Assembly (NCBI GenBank): GCA_965237445.1
Contig: OZ250142.1
Span: forward strand, 806,001 to 870,000
From: G963668185 sp965237445
Lineage (GTDB): Bacteria; Chloroflexota; Dehalococcoidia; Lucifugimonadales; G963668185
DNA: 64,000 nucleotides
Reading direction: 5' to 3'
A model generated the notes under the pieces. That model saw only the letters and a program-made list of their open reading frames with translations. It did not search any database and was not told where the DNA came from. Of the stretch, positions 42,532 through 51,022 are shown piece after piece; position 1 is the stretch's first letter, and each line of letters begins with the position of its first letter. A program made the translations under genes and the position numbers.

Positions 42532-42607
42532 AGCAAGGGGGAGCTGCGAAAGCAGGGCCCCGAGGCCCAGCCGCGAGCGAAATCAGAACACCGGCGAGTA
42601 CCAGGCA

Positions 42608-44059
42608 GTGAACAAGCGAGACACAACGCACGAACTACTCCGCCAGCGACGCCCGCAACACTTGCAGGGCGTCCGGGATTACATGGCGCAGCCTAGCGCA
42701 AGCCAGGAGAGCCCCGACGACGTACGGCGATGCGCGAGTTACGTCGCTGACATCTATCGCCGTTTGGGGTGCCAAGAGGTCGAGATCGTCGAGACTCCCG
42801 GGTTGCCCGCAGTCTGGGCACGGTACGACGCAGGGGCACCCAAGACGCTGGCTGTGTACAGCTACTTCGACACGAACACCGTAGGCACGGGCTGGGACCA
42901 CGATCCATATGATGTCGTGCTCGAGTCGAGGGAGCCGTTCGAGGAGGTCGTGTACGGTAGGGGCGCCGCCAGCAAGGGCGCCGTCCTCGCGTTCATCAAC
43001 GCGCTCTCGGTGATCCGCGAGGTGGAGGGAGAACTCCCGCTGAACCTCATGTTCGTGTGCGAAGGTGAGGAGTTCCTGGGCAGCGTGCACGTCCCGTACC
43101 TGATCGAGCGCTTCGAGAGTAGCCTGTCGAAGGCCGACGCCGTGCTGTGGCCGGGCCCATGCCAGACGGCAACGGGGGACGCGGCCTTCTTCCTGGGAAA
43201 CAAAGGGTGTCTCAAGATCGAACTGGAATGCTCGTCAGAAAGGTGGGGCCGGGGCCCGATTGGGGGAGCGGCGCACTCGTCTACGCAGGGCGTGATCGAC
43301 TCACCGGCCTGGCGGCTGGTGCACGCGCTAGGCACGCTGTACGACCCGGAAACAAACACTTCCAAGGTTCCCGGTTTCTATGACGACCTGCTGCCGGCCA
43401 CGGACGCCGAGGAGAAGCTGATCAACGACCTTGCGGAGCGTTACTCCGGCAGCGAAGGCTCGGCAGTTCCCGGTGTGCCTCTGGGTGTCAAGGTGCCTGA
43501 GTTTGCCGGCGGGGTGTCCGGCCGAGACGTGTTTCACCGGTTCTGCTTCCAGCCGACCATGAACATAGACGGCCTGCGAGCGGGATTCACGGGACCGGGC
43601 ACGACGCTGTGGACACTCCCGAACGCGGCGTACTGCACCATTGACCACAGGCTCCCACTGAACATGGACCCGCAGCGCGTGTTCCAGAAGATCCGGCAGC
43701 ATCTCGACCGGACGGGGTATGGCGACATAGGCATTAAGACTCTTATGTCGATTGGCGCCCAGAGGCTGAGCATCGAGGACGACATAGCGCAGGCGGCGCT
43801 GAGGGTGTTCGAGGCCCGGGACATGGAGCCGGTAGTGTGGCCGCGCAAAGGTGTGAGCGGACCCTCCGGCGCGTTCAGCCAGATGCTGGGGCTGCCAGTG
43901 CTGGGCTCGACCGGAATCGGGTACGCGAGCGGCCATTCCGGGCCGAACGAGTACCTGGTGACCGAAGCAAGCGGGGCAGTGGGCGGCCTGACGGAGCTGG
44001 AACAGTCATTCGCGGACCTCGTCTACTCGTTCGCTGCATACCCCGACCGGGCGCTATGA
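42608..44059 (+). CDS. M20-like amidohydrolase with degenerate metal site
   Basis: 483 residues with M20/ArgE/dipeptidase organisation: catalytic Glu pair region CEGEEFLGS and dimerisation domain with AAHSS, then GHSGPNEYL near the C-terminus. The first metal motif, normally G-H-x-D, is YSYFD, with the His replaced by Tyr; the bridging Asp motif, normally GRGxSDxKG, is YGRGAASKGA and has no Asp. So half of the zinc ligands are missing. Related M20 proteins with similar departures exist, so a non-peptidase activity or scaffold role is possible. GTG start. The amidohydrolase that follows is 61 nt downstream. Confidence 0.8.
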   Translation: MNKRDTTHELLRQRRPQHLQGVRDYMAQPSASQESPDDVRRCASYVADIYRRLGCQEVEIVETPGLPAVWARYDAGAPKTLAVYSYFDTNTVGTGWDHDPYDVVLESREPFEEVVYGRGAASKGAVLAFINALSVIREVEGELPLNLMFVCEGEEFLGSVHVPYLIERFESSLSKADAVLWPGPCQTATGDAAFFLGNKGCLKIELECSSERWGRGPIGGAAHSSTQGVIDSPAWRLVHALGTLYDPETNTSKVPGFYDDLLPATDAEEKLINDLAERYSGSEGSAVPGVPLGVKVPEFAGGVSGRDVFHRFCFQPTMNIDGLRAGFTGPGTTLWTLPNAAYCTIDHRLPLNMDPQRVFQKIRQHLDRTGYGDIGIKTLMSIGAQRLSIEDDIAQAALRVFEARDMEPVVWPRKGVSGPSGAFSQMLGLPVLGSTGIGYASGHSGPNEYLVTEASGAVGGLTELEQSFADLVYSFAAYPDRAL

Positions 44060-44120
44060 CCGAACTGGCGCTTATCGGGACGCCAGGCCAGCCTAACTTC
44101 GGAGCGATACGGAAGTGACC

Positions 44121-45494
44121 ATGCCGAGATCTCTCAACATCATCAAGGCGAAATACCTTTTCGACGGCGCGGACGTCGAGCACACCGACGGCGCGAGCGT
44201 CTGGTTCGAGGGCGACAGGATCACCGGCGTCTATGGCGCCGTCATGCCCGAACCGCCGCCGGGTGCGCAGGTCCTGGACCTGGGCGACGCGTGCATCCTT
44301 CCGGGACTGATGGACTCGCACGTCCATCTGATGTACGGCACCGCGGACAGGATGGACCATCCGAAGAACTACGACCACGTCAACGACGAGGACTCGGACT
44401 CGCTGATGCTCCTGAGAACGGTGCGCAACGGCTACCGACACATGCTGAAGGCCGGCGTGACCACCATGCGAGACGCGGGAGCGCGCAGGCGCGTTACTTT
44501 CGACCTCAAGGAAGGGATCAGCGCGGGCCTGTTTCGAGGTTTCCCCACGGTGCACGCATGCGGCAGAAGCATCACGATGACCGGGGGGCACTTCCACTTC
44601 TGCGAGGAGGAGGCGGACGGAACGGAAGAGGTGCGCAAGGCGGTGCGGCGGCTGATCAAGGAGGGCGCAGACTTCATCAAGGTCATGGGATCAGGCGGCG
44701 GCACGTACATCACCGACTATCGGTACGCTTCGTACACCGTCCATGAGCTCGCGGCGATCGCGGACGAGTGCCACCGGCAGGGGCGTACCTGCACTCTCCA
44801 CGCCATCGCGACCGACGCGGTAAGGAACGCCGTGGATGCGGGCTTCGACTCAATCGAGCACTACGAGTTCGTGGAGATGGACTTCACCAGACGCTTCGAT
44901 CCGGCAATCGGGCAGCGGATCATCGAGAATGGAATGTGGCTAAGTCCCACCATCCAGACCGGGTACCGCAAGATGGAGGCCCTGTTGAGTCTCCAAGAAG
45001 AACGGCCTCTGACCCCGGCGGAGCAGGAGAATCTCACATATGCCCAGTGGAAACAGGAAGGCCAACTCTACGTCACCGGGAAGCTGTGGGAGATGGGGGC
45101 ACGCAAGTTCGTGATGGGGACTGACGCGATATCCGAGTTCGGGGACTACGCCATCGGCCTGGAGCTAATGACCGAAGCCGGGATCCCAAACAAGGAAGTG
45201 CTCAAGGCCGCGACAAGCAACTGCGCGGAGGACTTCGGGATACTGGACGACTACGGCACGCTGGAGAACGGGAAGGTTGCTGACATCACCGTGGTCCAAG
45301 GCAATCCGATGGAGGACATGACCGCGCTCAGGGACGTGGTGCAGGTGGTCAAGGGCGGTTACATCCTGCCGATGGAAGCGCTCGAACTGTTCCCAGCCGG
45401 GCCGGGCGCAGCGACTCCAAGGCGGGGCATGGGCAAGCGTCGACCGGACCCTGAGGTGGTGCGTCTGAAGGAAGACCTGGACCGTCTAGAGTAG
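44121..45494 (+). CDS. amidohydrolase-superfamily protein (imidazolonepropionase-like)
   Basis: 457 residues from ATG 44121, where GGAAG lies 5 nt upstream (GTG 44115 is too close to that site). Metal ligands are visible: HVHLM, a carbamylated-Lys candidate FIKVMGSGGG, CTLHAIATDA, SIEHYEF and the terminal Asp in MGTDAISEF. The C-terminal GNPMEDMTALRDVVQVVKGGYI is typical of this family, which includes prolidase-like and other ring-opening hydrolases. Substrate unassignable. The M20-like gene is directly upstream, suggesting a common peptide or amide catabolic unit. Confidence 0.9.
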   Translation: MPRSLNIIKAKYLFDGADVEHTDGASVWFEGDRITGVYGAVMPEPPPGAQVLDLGDACILPGLMDSHVHLMYGTADRMDHPKNYDHVNDEDSDSLMLLRTVRNGYRHMLKAGVTTMRDAGARRRVTFDLKEGISAGLFRGFPTVHACGRSITMTGGHFHFCEEEADGTEEVRKAVRRLIKEGADFIKVMGSGGGTYITDYRYASYTVHELAAIADECHRQGRTCTLHAIATDAVRNAVDAGFDSIEHYEFVEMDFTRRFDPAIGQRIIENGMWLSPTIQTGYRKMEALLSLQEERPLTPAEQENLTYAQWKQEGQLYVTGKLWEMGARKFVMGTDAISEFGDYAIGLELMTEAGIPNKEVLKAATSNCAEDFGILDDYGTLENGKVADITVVQGNPMEDMTALRDVVQVVKGGYILPMEALELFPAGPGAATPRRGMGKRRPDPEVVRLKEDLDRLE

Positions 45495-45573
45495 CGAACT
45501 AGATGCCGCGCCCGTTACCGCCGGGCAATGCCACGTTACTGTCGAAGCTCTGCCCGGGGGCAGGAGCTTGTCC

Positions 45574-45780
45574 TTAGTGGCGAGCGGACCTGTTGGTGCT
45601 GACCGGGGCCTCTTCCTCGGACGAGAGTTGGGCGTCATCGTCGTCCGACTGCGCCTTCCGGAACTCCCGGATGGCTTTGCCCATCGCGCCTCCGACGTCG
45701 GTAAGCCTGCCCACTCCGAAGATGATGAGCACGATTACGAGAATAAGGAAAATCTCTAATGGCCCAGGCCTAAACGACAT
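45574..45780 (-). CDS. tatA: Sec-independent protein translocase TatA/E
   Basis: 68 residues from ATG 45780 (AGGTG upstream); a GTG at 45789 would add three. Single transmembrane helix IFLILVIVLIIFGVGRL followed by an amphipathic helix (MGKAIREFRKAQ) and acidic tail: the TatA layout with the FG hinge. Forms the Tat pore; a Tat-type precursor is encoded in this window at 57650. Not in an operon with tatC here. Confidence 0.9.
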   Translation of the reverse strand: MSFRPGPLEIFLILVIVLIIFGVGRLTDVGGAMGKAIREFRKAQSDDDDAQLSSEEEAPVSTNRSARH

Positions 45781-45890
45781 TGTCAGCACCTGCCGGCTGG
45801 TATACGCATAGCGATATCATACCTGTCCAAGAACGAGCCGGTCAACGCGATGCAGCTACCGGGTAGCGCCTATCTCAGTGGCGGCACCGG

Positions 45891-46532
45891 CTAAATGGTC
45901 CGGATTACGCCGACGACCTTTCCCTGCACGGCTACCTGGTCTGCCGGGACCACTATGGGGTCCATGGTCACATTGGCAGGCTGAAGCCTGACGCTGCCCC
46001 CTTCCAGGTAGAAGCGCTTCAAGGTTACTTCGTCGTCCCGCAACCGGGCGGCTACCATATCTCCGTTGCCCGCGTCTGATGCGGGCTCCAGCAGCACAAG
46101 GTCGCCGTCGGCAACAAGAGCGTCGATCATAGACTCACCGCGAACACGGACGGCGTAGACGTCCTCCTTGCCATCGATGAGGAACGCGGGCAGGTCCACG
46201 CTGTCGATGCCCTGCTCACGCCAACCGCTCGAAGGGGCAACGGGCAGCGGAGAGCCTGCGGCGATGTTGCCCATGATGGGGACCGCCACCGTGTTGGAGA
46301 TCGCGCGCCGATGCCTCTCGCCGAGCACAATGCCTCGGGATACGTCGGGCTGGCGGGCCAGATAACCTTCCCGCTGGAGGATCCGCAGGTTGTAGTCGAC
46401 CACGGATGTGGAGCTGATCTCGCATCCATGCTGGATGTCCCGCACAGTGGGCGGGTACTGGTTCTCTTCCATGAACCCGACAATAAAGTTCATGATGTTC
46501 TTTTGCTTTTCCGACAGCTTCTTCGTGGCCAT
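45891..46532 (-). CDS. lexA: LexA repressor
   Basis: 213 residues. Winged helix-turn-helix N-domain (LSEKQKNIMNFIVGFMEENQYPPTVRDIQ) with a divergent recognition helix (HGCEISSTSVVDYNLRIL), Ala-Gly cleavage site in NIAAGSP, Ser of the dyad in RGESMIDALVADGD and Lys in DDEVTLKRFY. Represses DNA-damage genes and cleaves itself with RecA. AGGGGAGG ribosome site just before the ATG. A candidate self-operator lies about 100 nt upstream. Confidence 0.95.
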   Translation of the reverse strand: MATKKLSEKQKNIMNFIVGFMEENQYPPTVRDIQHGCEISSTSVVDYNLRILQREGYLARQPDVSRGIVLGERHRRAISNTVAVPIMGNIAAGSPLPVAPSSGWREQGIDSVDLPAFLIDGKEDVYAVRVRGESMIDALVADGDLVLLEPASDAGNGDMVAARLRDDEVTLKRFYLEGGSVRLQPANVTMDPIVVPADQVAVQGKVVGVIRTI

Positions 46533-46627
46533 GTTTCCTCCCCTACTTCTGTCTGTTTCATCTTCTCCCGCGTTTTGGCGTCGTTTAAGCCTTCAAACAG
46601 GGCATTCCAAGAAGCGGAAGCCCTAGA

Positions 46628-46639
46628 GAAAAGATGTTC
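46628..46639. promoter_or_regulatory. weak candidate LexA box
   Basis: GAAAAGATGTTC fits GAAC-N4-GTTC with one mismatch. About 96 nt upstream of the lexA start. Low confidence because lineage-specific boxes are not known here. Confidence 0.3.
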
Positions 46640-46827
46640 TGGACAAAATCTAGCACTGAAGATCTATCATGTCAACCCTTCGCATGACGCCACGGCATTG
46701 AGGTCAGGTTCCAGCCGGAACTTGGGGTCGAAGACCGGTGGCTGAAAGGGTTCATGGATGCCAAGACTTGGACTGAGGTCTGTTGCGGATAGTTCGAGAG
46801 CGATGAGTTCGCCGTTCCGCAGGCAGG

Positions 46828-48054
46828 CTAACGCCTCTTCTTTCTGACGCGAGGTGAGCGGGAACGGCCGCTCGCACCTTTGACGTTGACCACCTGCCTG
46901 AACGTATTCACCACCTCGACCAGGCTTGCCGACTGACGGATGACGTGGTCCACATCTTTGTAGGCGCCCGGCAGTTCGTCGAGGAAATCGGCATCGTGCT
47001 TGACTTCGATGCCTTGCATCGAGCGTTCGAAGTCGATCATCGTGAACCGCCTGCGAGCCTCGGTCCTGCTGAATCGGCGGCCAGCCCCGTGAGGCGCCGA
47101 ACAGAAAGACTCGGCATCGCCAAGGCCACTAACAACGTAACTGCGCGTTCCCATCGAGCCGGGTATCAGGCCAAGCTGGCCGGGGTACGCGCTGATGGCG
47201 CCCTTCCGGCTTATCCAGGCGCGCTTGCCGAAGTGAAGTTCGTTCTCAGTGAAGTTGTGGTGGCACTGAATCGTCTGTACCCGCTCCAGATCTCGCGTGT
47301 GGTCGCCGAAGTACGCCTCCGCGAGAGCGGCCAGTACACGGTCCATCATCACCTCGCGGTTGGCGAGGGCGTACTCCTGGCACCACCGCAAGTCCTCGAT
47401 GTAGTCAGCGAACTCCTGCGTACCTTCCTCCAGAAACGCCAGATCGGCGTGAGGCAAATCTACTTTCCTGCTCTTGCAGAGCCGCTGTGCTTCTTGGATG
47501 TGATGAGTCGCAGCCCGGTTGCCCACGCCCCGGGAGCCGGAATGCAGGAACGCCCAGACGGCGTCGTTCCGGTCCTCAACGACCTCGATGAAGTGGTTGC
47601 CGCTGCCGAGCGAGCCGAGCTGAAGCTGCCAATGCGGGGCTATGGAATCGTACAGTTTTCTTCGTGGACCGGCGCGGTCAGCCAGTTCTCGAACCTTGTC
47701 GACCGCCGTGGCATACAGGCTCCGGTTGCGCCCGCCGACCGACAGGGGGATGCGCCGTTCGATGCTCTCCCGCAGAGGCGCCAGATCTGCTGGCAGGTCG
47801 GCACGTGCCAATGCAGTCCTGACGGCGATCATGCCGCAGCCAATGTCCACGCCAACCGCGGCCGGAATGATCGCACCTACAGTGGGAATGACAGAGCCGA
47901 CCGTGGCTCCCAAGCCTAAGTGGCAGTCCGGCATCACGGCGATGTGCCGGTGAATGAAGGGCATGGCGGAGATGAGCCGGATCTGGTCCAGGGCCTTGGG
48001 TTCGATCTCTTCACGGGGCAACCAGGCGACTGCCTTTTCGTTGATCCTGTACAC
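46828..48054 (-). CDS. rtcB: RNA-splicing ligase RtcB
   Basis: 408 residues. GTP- and Mn-dependent RNA 2',3'-cyclic phosphate/5'-OH ligase. PDCHLGLGATVG, GVDIGCGM (metal Cys), LGSGNHFIEV, HSGSRGVG, QCHHNF, PGSMGTRSY and CSAPHGAGR are all seen, including the guanylated-His region near RxFSR. GTG start, AGGAG 8 nt upstream. The terminator 127 nt upstream belongs to rpsT. Confidence 0.96.
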   Translation of the reverse strand: MYRINEKAVAWLPREEIEPKALDQIRLISAMPFIHRHIAVMPDCHLGLGATVGSVIPTVGAIIPAAVGVDIGCGMIAVRTALARADLPADLAPLRESIERRIPLSVGGRNRSLYATAVDKVRELADRAGPRRKLYDSIAPHWQLQLGSLGSGNHFIEVVEDRNDAVWAFLHSGSRGVGNRAATHHIQEAQRLCKSRKVDLPHADLAFLEEGTQEFADYIEDLRWCQEYALANREVMMDRVLAALAEAYFGDHTRDLERVQTIQCHHNFTENELHFGKRAWISRKGAISAYPGQLGLIPGSMGTRSYVVSGLGDAESFCSAPHGAGRRFSRTEARRRFTMIDFERSMQGIEVKHDADFLDELPGAYKDVDHVIRQSASLVEVVNTFRQVVNVKGASGRSRSPRVRKKRR

Positions 48055-48180
48055 CTTCCCTACTCCTGCAAATTCCGCATGCCCATTAGGGCGAAGGCCG
48101 ATGCGGGATTCTCGATAGCCGTTGCTTTGCTTCTGATGGCTAGCGGTTCGTGGAAGCGGCTGAGGGCAGCTACCGTGGCC

Positions 48181-48214
48181 AAATCAAAAGAGCCTTGGCA
48201 CAGGGCCAAGGCTC
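48181..48214 (-). terminator. intrinsic terminator of rpsT
   Basis: GAGCCTTGGC stem (48205-48214 and 48190-48199) with a 5-nt loop, then TTTTGATTT on the minus strand. Confidence 0.88.
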
Positions 48215-48239
48215 CGGGTTGGGGCGAGCGTGACTGACC

Positions 48240-48506
48240 CTATTCTTGAGGACCGGCCCCGGCGCTGTTGACCAGCGTCGCAAGCCGCGACTTGCGACGG
48301 GCCGCATTGTTCAAATGCAACGCGCCCTTCTGCACTGCCTTGTCCAGACCCTTCACGGCCGCACCAAGCGCTTCCTGTGCGGCTTCGGAGTTGCCCTCTT
48401 CAGCACTGCGCCGCGCCCTTCGAACCAAGGTCTTGGCCCGGCTCCTCAGAGCGACGTTTCTATCACGGCGCCGCAACGACTGGCGAACAGCCTTCTTGGA
48501 TGGCAA
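48240..48506 (-). CDS. rpsT: 30S ribosomal protein S20
   Basis: 88 residues, Lys/Arg-rich helical protein: MPSKKAVRQSLRRRDRNVALRSRAKTLVRRA...LHLNNAARRKSRLATLVNS, the family pattern. TTG start with AAGGAG 8 nt before. Ends at a good terminator. Confidence 0.95.
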   Translation of the reverse strand: MPSKKAVRQSLRRRDRNVALRSRAKTLVRRARRSAEEGNSEAAQEALGAAVKGLDKAVQKGALHLNNAARRKSRLATLVNSAGAGPQE

Positions 48507-48638
48507 CTTTCTTACTCCTTAGTCCTGTTTCCCTCTGCACAAATCATCATTTCAATGCCTGCAAGAGGGCTCCTTCTCAGACGCACGTCAATCAAGTTCA
48601 GGATGGGGTCCGCGTCTGTTGACGAGTGCCAGAAGCCG

Positions 48639-48782
48639 TTAGTCGGAGGACGGCAGCTTCCTGGGCTGCTGAGCATTCATCTCCGCTTCGTGGCATTCGA
48701 CAGACCCTTCGCCCGCTTTGGTGCACAGAATAACGGCGCCGCACTCTTCGCACTGATACCGTCTGCCCAGTTGGTTGGCCAC
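48639..48782 (-). CDS. desulforedoxin-like zinc ribbon, variant copy
   Basis: 47 residues from GTG 48782-48780: MANQLGRRYQCEECGAVILC. It has CxxC in YQCEECG, but where desulforedoxin has CC it has ECHEAE, so the second metal pair is Cys-His. Starts 1 nt after the stop of the tandem canonical copy. Likely a small iron or zinc centre, possibly structural. A longer frame starting at 48833 is less likely because it would run over the upstream gene. Confidence 0.7.
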   Translation of the reverse strand: MANQLGRRYQCEECGAVILCTKAGEGSVECHEAEMNAQQPRKLPSSD

Positions 48783-48783
48783 T

Positions 48784-48900
48784 CTACTTAATCTCCAGTG
48801 ATCTGCCGCAACACTTGATGGCGCCTTCTCCACCTTTGGTCACGACGAACTCAGCGCCGCATTCCCCGCACTTGTAACGCTTACCAGTCTGACTCGACAA
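48784..48900 (-). CDS. desulforedoxin-like small protein
   Basis: 38 residues from TTG 48900-48898: RYKCGECGAEFVV ... AIKCCGRSLEIK. Spacing C-x2-C ... C-C matches desulforedoxin (YKC-x-x-CG...VCCG), a mononuclear FeS4 protein. GAGG 7 nt before the start. Length is that of a stand-alone desulforedoxin. Too short for most gene callers. An extended -10 promoter (TGCTATAAT) lies 39 nt upstream. Confidence 0.75.
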   Translation of the reverse strand: MSSQTGKRYKCGECGAEFVVTKGGEGAIKCCGRSLEIK

Positions 48901-48938
48901 CGCCGCCCTCAGTATACGATGGCTACTAGATCGGCCAA

Positions 48939-48947
48939 ATTATAGCA
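48939..48947 (-). promoter_or_regulatory. extended -10 promoter of the desulforedoxin pair
   Basis: TGCTATAAT on the minus strand (TATAAT at 48939-48944). No clear -35, as expected for an extended -10. Confidence 0.55.
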
Positions 48948-48980
48948 TGCCGTACCATGAACGAGAGGCTACGTGGAAAG

Positions 48981-49856
48981 TCATGAACTCAGGCTTCTTC
49001 CGGCCTCGATCAAGGCCATCGCTGAGTCGTAATCGCGAGGGCCGCGCCGCAGGATTGGCGGTATGACGTATATTCGCCGATGCCCGGCCTGGAACAGGTC
49101 TGCGACCGCCTGAAGCGCTATGTCCGTGCCGGAGCGGCCGCGCTCCAGGTCAGCCGTGGCCCAAGAGGGCACGCCGCCGAAAGCTATGCCGCCCTTCACC
49201 AGCATCTGGACTCCCCAGAAGACCGGCGCTTCCAGGGCACATCCGTGGAGGTCCGCGTACCTATCCAGGAATTCGCTGGCAGTGCTCGCGCCAAATACGG
49301 TCTGAAGCAGGAAAAATTGTGCGCCGGCCTCCGCCTTCCGCCTTGTCAATCGCAACTGGCTCTCAATGTCTCTGCTGATATCGATGGTCGCACCGGCACA
49401 GAGGCCGGCAGGGGCCCGCAGACCAAGTCCCCGGTAGTCCTTGCCAGCGTTCATGGCCTCGATAGATGAGAGCAACCCGGTTGGAGTGAAGTCGTTTACC
49501 TCGCTGGCCTGCGACAGTTCCTTACGGGTAAATCGGTCTCCGCGAAGCACCACGATGTTGTCCAGACCGTGCAAGTCCGCGCCCAAGAGCAGGCTCTGCA
49601 TGGCGAGTTTGTTCATGTCGCGGGTCGCAACTGTGACCAGCACGTCCTTCGAGAAGCGCGACTTGATCAACGCCGCGGCCATCGCGGAGTTCGCTGTTAC
49701 GAAGCGACCCGGGTTGTAACCCACGGAGATAAAGTCTGCGTTCAGATTACGCGCCGGTTCGAGCAAAGCCGGGTCAGACCCTCTCGGCGGCGAAAAGTCG
49801 CACACGAAGAGTGGCGAACTGCCAGCAGACCTGTGCTTTTCGACGATCGTAGTCAT
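48981..49856 (-). CDS. methylenetetrahydrofolate reductase-like protein
   Basis: 291 residues, MetF TIM-barrel. Start of fold CDFSPPRGSDP, VTVATRDMNKLAMQS (T-x-R-D segment), NIVVLRGDR and the FAD/folate loop, and AGAQFFLLQTVF with the catalytic Gln-region. Reduces or oxidises CH2-THF/CH3-THF in one-carbon metabolism. The N-terminal Glu found in E. coli MetF is not clearly identifiable, so a diverged folate enzyme is possible. Ends at 48981; the canonical terminator is absent there. Confidence 0.8.
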   Translation of the reverse strand: MTTIVEKHRSAGSSPLFVCDFSPPRGSDPALLEPARNLNADFISVGYNPGRFVTANSAMAAALIKSRFSKDVLVTVATRDMNKLAMQSLLLGADLHGLDNIVVLRGDRFTRKELSQASEVNDFTPTGLLSSIEAMNAGKDYRGLGLRAPAGLCAGATIDISRDIESQLRLTRRKAEAGAQFFLLQTVFGASTASEFLDRYADLHGCALEAPVFWGVQMLVKGGIAFGGVPSWATADLERGRSGTDIALQAVADLFQAGHRRIYVIPPILRRGPRDYDSAMALIEAGRSLSS

Positions 49857-49873
49857 TGACTAAGTGCAACGAA

Positions 49874-49906
49874 AAACGACGCCCGCGTCAAATGCGGGCG
49901 TCGTTT
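49874..49906 (-). terminator. intrinsic terminator of the zinc-ribbon gene
   Basis: Perfect 13-bp stem AAACGACGCCCGC/GCGGGCGTCGTTT, 7-nt loop, then TTTT on the minus strand. Confidence 0.85.
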
Positions 49907-49950
49907 GAAGATCTAGCAGACTATGGTCTAGATGCTCTTACACATCCGAC

Positions 49951-50376
49951 CTACTTCCAGGCCAGGAAGCCCGACTTGTCCGGTGTCAGGGACACCCGGT
50001 GCGAATCGGCACACTTGAAGCGTTCTTCTCGAAACTCCCGGCGCTTACCGGAAAGTGAAGACTGCTCCATGATCGCTTTGTCAGGACAGAACGGGCACTC
50101 AACTTCATGAGCGAGCCGGTTTCCGGTCCTGACTGCCTGAACGTACGTGGTCACGTTCCTCAGGGAAGGAGAGTCACCGATGTATCGCACAACGTATCGA
50201 GTGGCGGAACTGAGAAGACTCTGATCGCGATTTCTTCTGGCCTCGCCGGCGAACCTGTAGTCTTGATACCCGCACTGCAGGCACTCAGGTTCGTTATACG
50301 TTTTGATCAGCCTCGATTGGCACCTTGGGCAGTCACTGTGTTGTGCAGGGGCTGAGGCTATCTGTCTCGCGTACAC
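49951..50376 (-). CDS. zinc-ribbon protein of unknown function
   Basis: 141 residues with three CxxC-type pairs: SDCPRCQS, PECLQCGYQ and VECPFCPDK, and a late ADSH. The middle is Arg-rich with no membrane or signal. A perfect AGGAGG before GTG 50376. Could bind DNA or be part of a larger complex, but I do not recognise it. Confidence 0.75.
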   Translation of the reverse strand: MYARQIASAPAQHSDCPRCQSRLIKTYNEPECLQCGYQDYRFAGEARRNRDQSLLSSATRYVVRYIGDSPSLRNVTTYVQAVRTGNRLAHEVECPFCPDKAIMEQSSLSGKRREFREERFKCADSHRVSLTPDKSGFLAWK

Positions 50377-50623
50377 GCTGATCCTCCTGATTTGGATTCG
50401 TTAACGTCAATCTGTGTGAAATTGACCTTTAATTGACTAAAACTGGAGAAGTCTTAGCCGAGTCTTAAATTAATACGTGTATTGCTTGGCGGTCAAGAGA
50501 CTAAAGCCGAAAAAAGCCACTAATTTTGCGTCGAAATAACGTACTGCAGTTCGGAACATGCGTAGTTCTTGCGCCGTCCACGCCTGCAACACGCCGTGCA
50601 AGCGGTACAGGCAGGTAAGAGCT

Positions 50624-50639
50624 TGTGAACACGTTCACA
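50624..50639. promoter_or_regulatory. CRP/FNR-family operator candidate
   Basis: TGTGAACACGTTCACA matches TGTGA-N6-TCACA perfectly. It is 173 nt upstream of the etfBA -35. Confidence 0.55.
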
Positions 50640-50811
50640 TGCGTGGAGACGCAAATCGGCAGATCAGAGGCAGGCCTCCGCCCGAGAAGACAGAAATTTC
50701 ATTACACGAGAAATGTTCGTTTGCGTATGGTCCCGGCAAGCAACATCGAGGCAGTCCCCGGTCCCCTTTCGAAAAGACGGGGCAGCACAAGTACAAATCA
50801 ACTGGGCGTCG

Positions 50812-50841
50812 TTGACACATTTTTTCTCCTGATGCTATAGT
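50812..50841 (+). promoter_or_regulatory. sigma70-type promoter of etfBA
   Basis: TTGACA (50812-50817), 18-nt spacer, TATAGT (50836-50841). Leaves a leader of about 175 nt before etfB. Confidence 0.7.
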
Positions 50842-51022
50842 TTCTCTGTTTTGGTACGAAGCCAGACAACCCCAATTACGGTCGTTTCTGAAGTTGTGAG
50901 GGCCTCCAGGGCGTGTCCCGCCGGTCAGAGAATTGCCCAGTGTGTACAAGGACCTTGGTAAGAGTGCGAATCCTCACATTCCGCAGCATTCAGAAACCTT
51001 ATTGCAGAGATAGGAGTCCTCA

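Larger units (their letters stand above)
50377..51022. promoter_or_regulatory. etfBA upstream regulatory region
   Basis: 646 bp without a gene. It holds a CRP-type palindrome (50624-50639), a direct-repeat pair AATTGAC (50420-50426 and 50431-50437), and the etfBA promoter (50812-50841). Otherwise AT-rich unannotated sequence. Confidence 0.6.
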
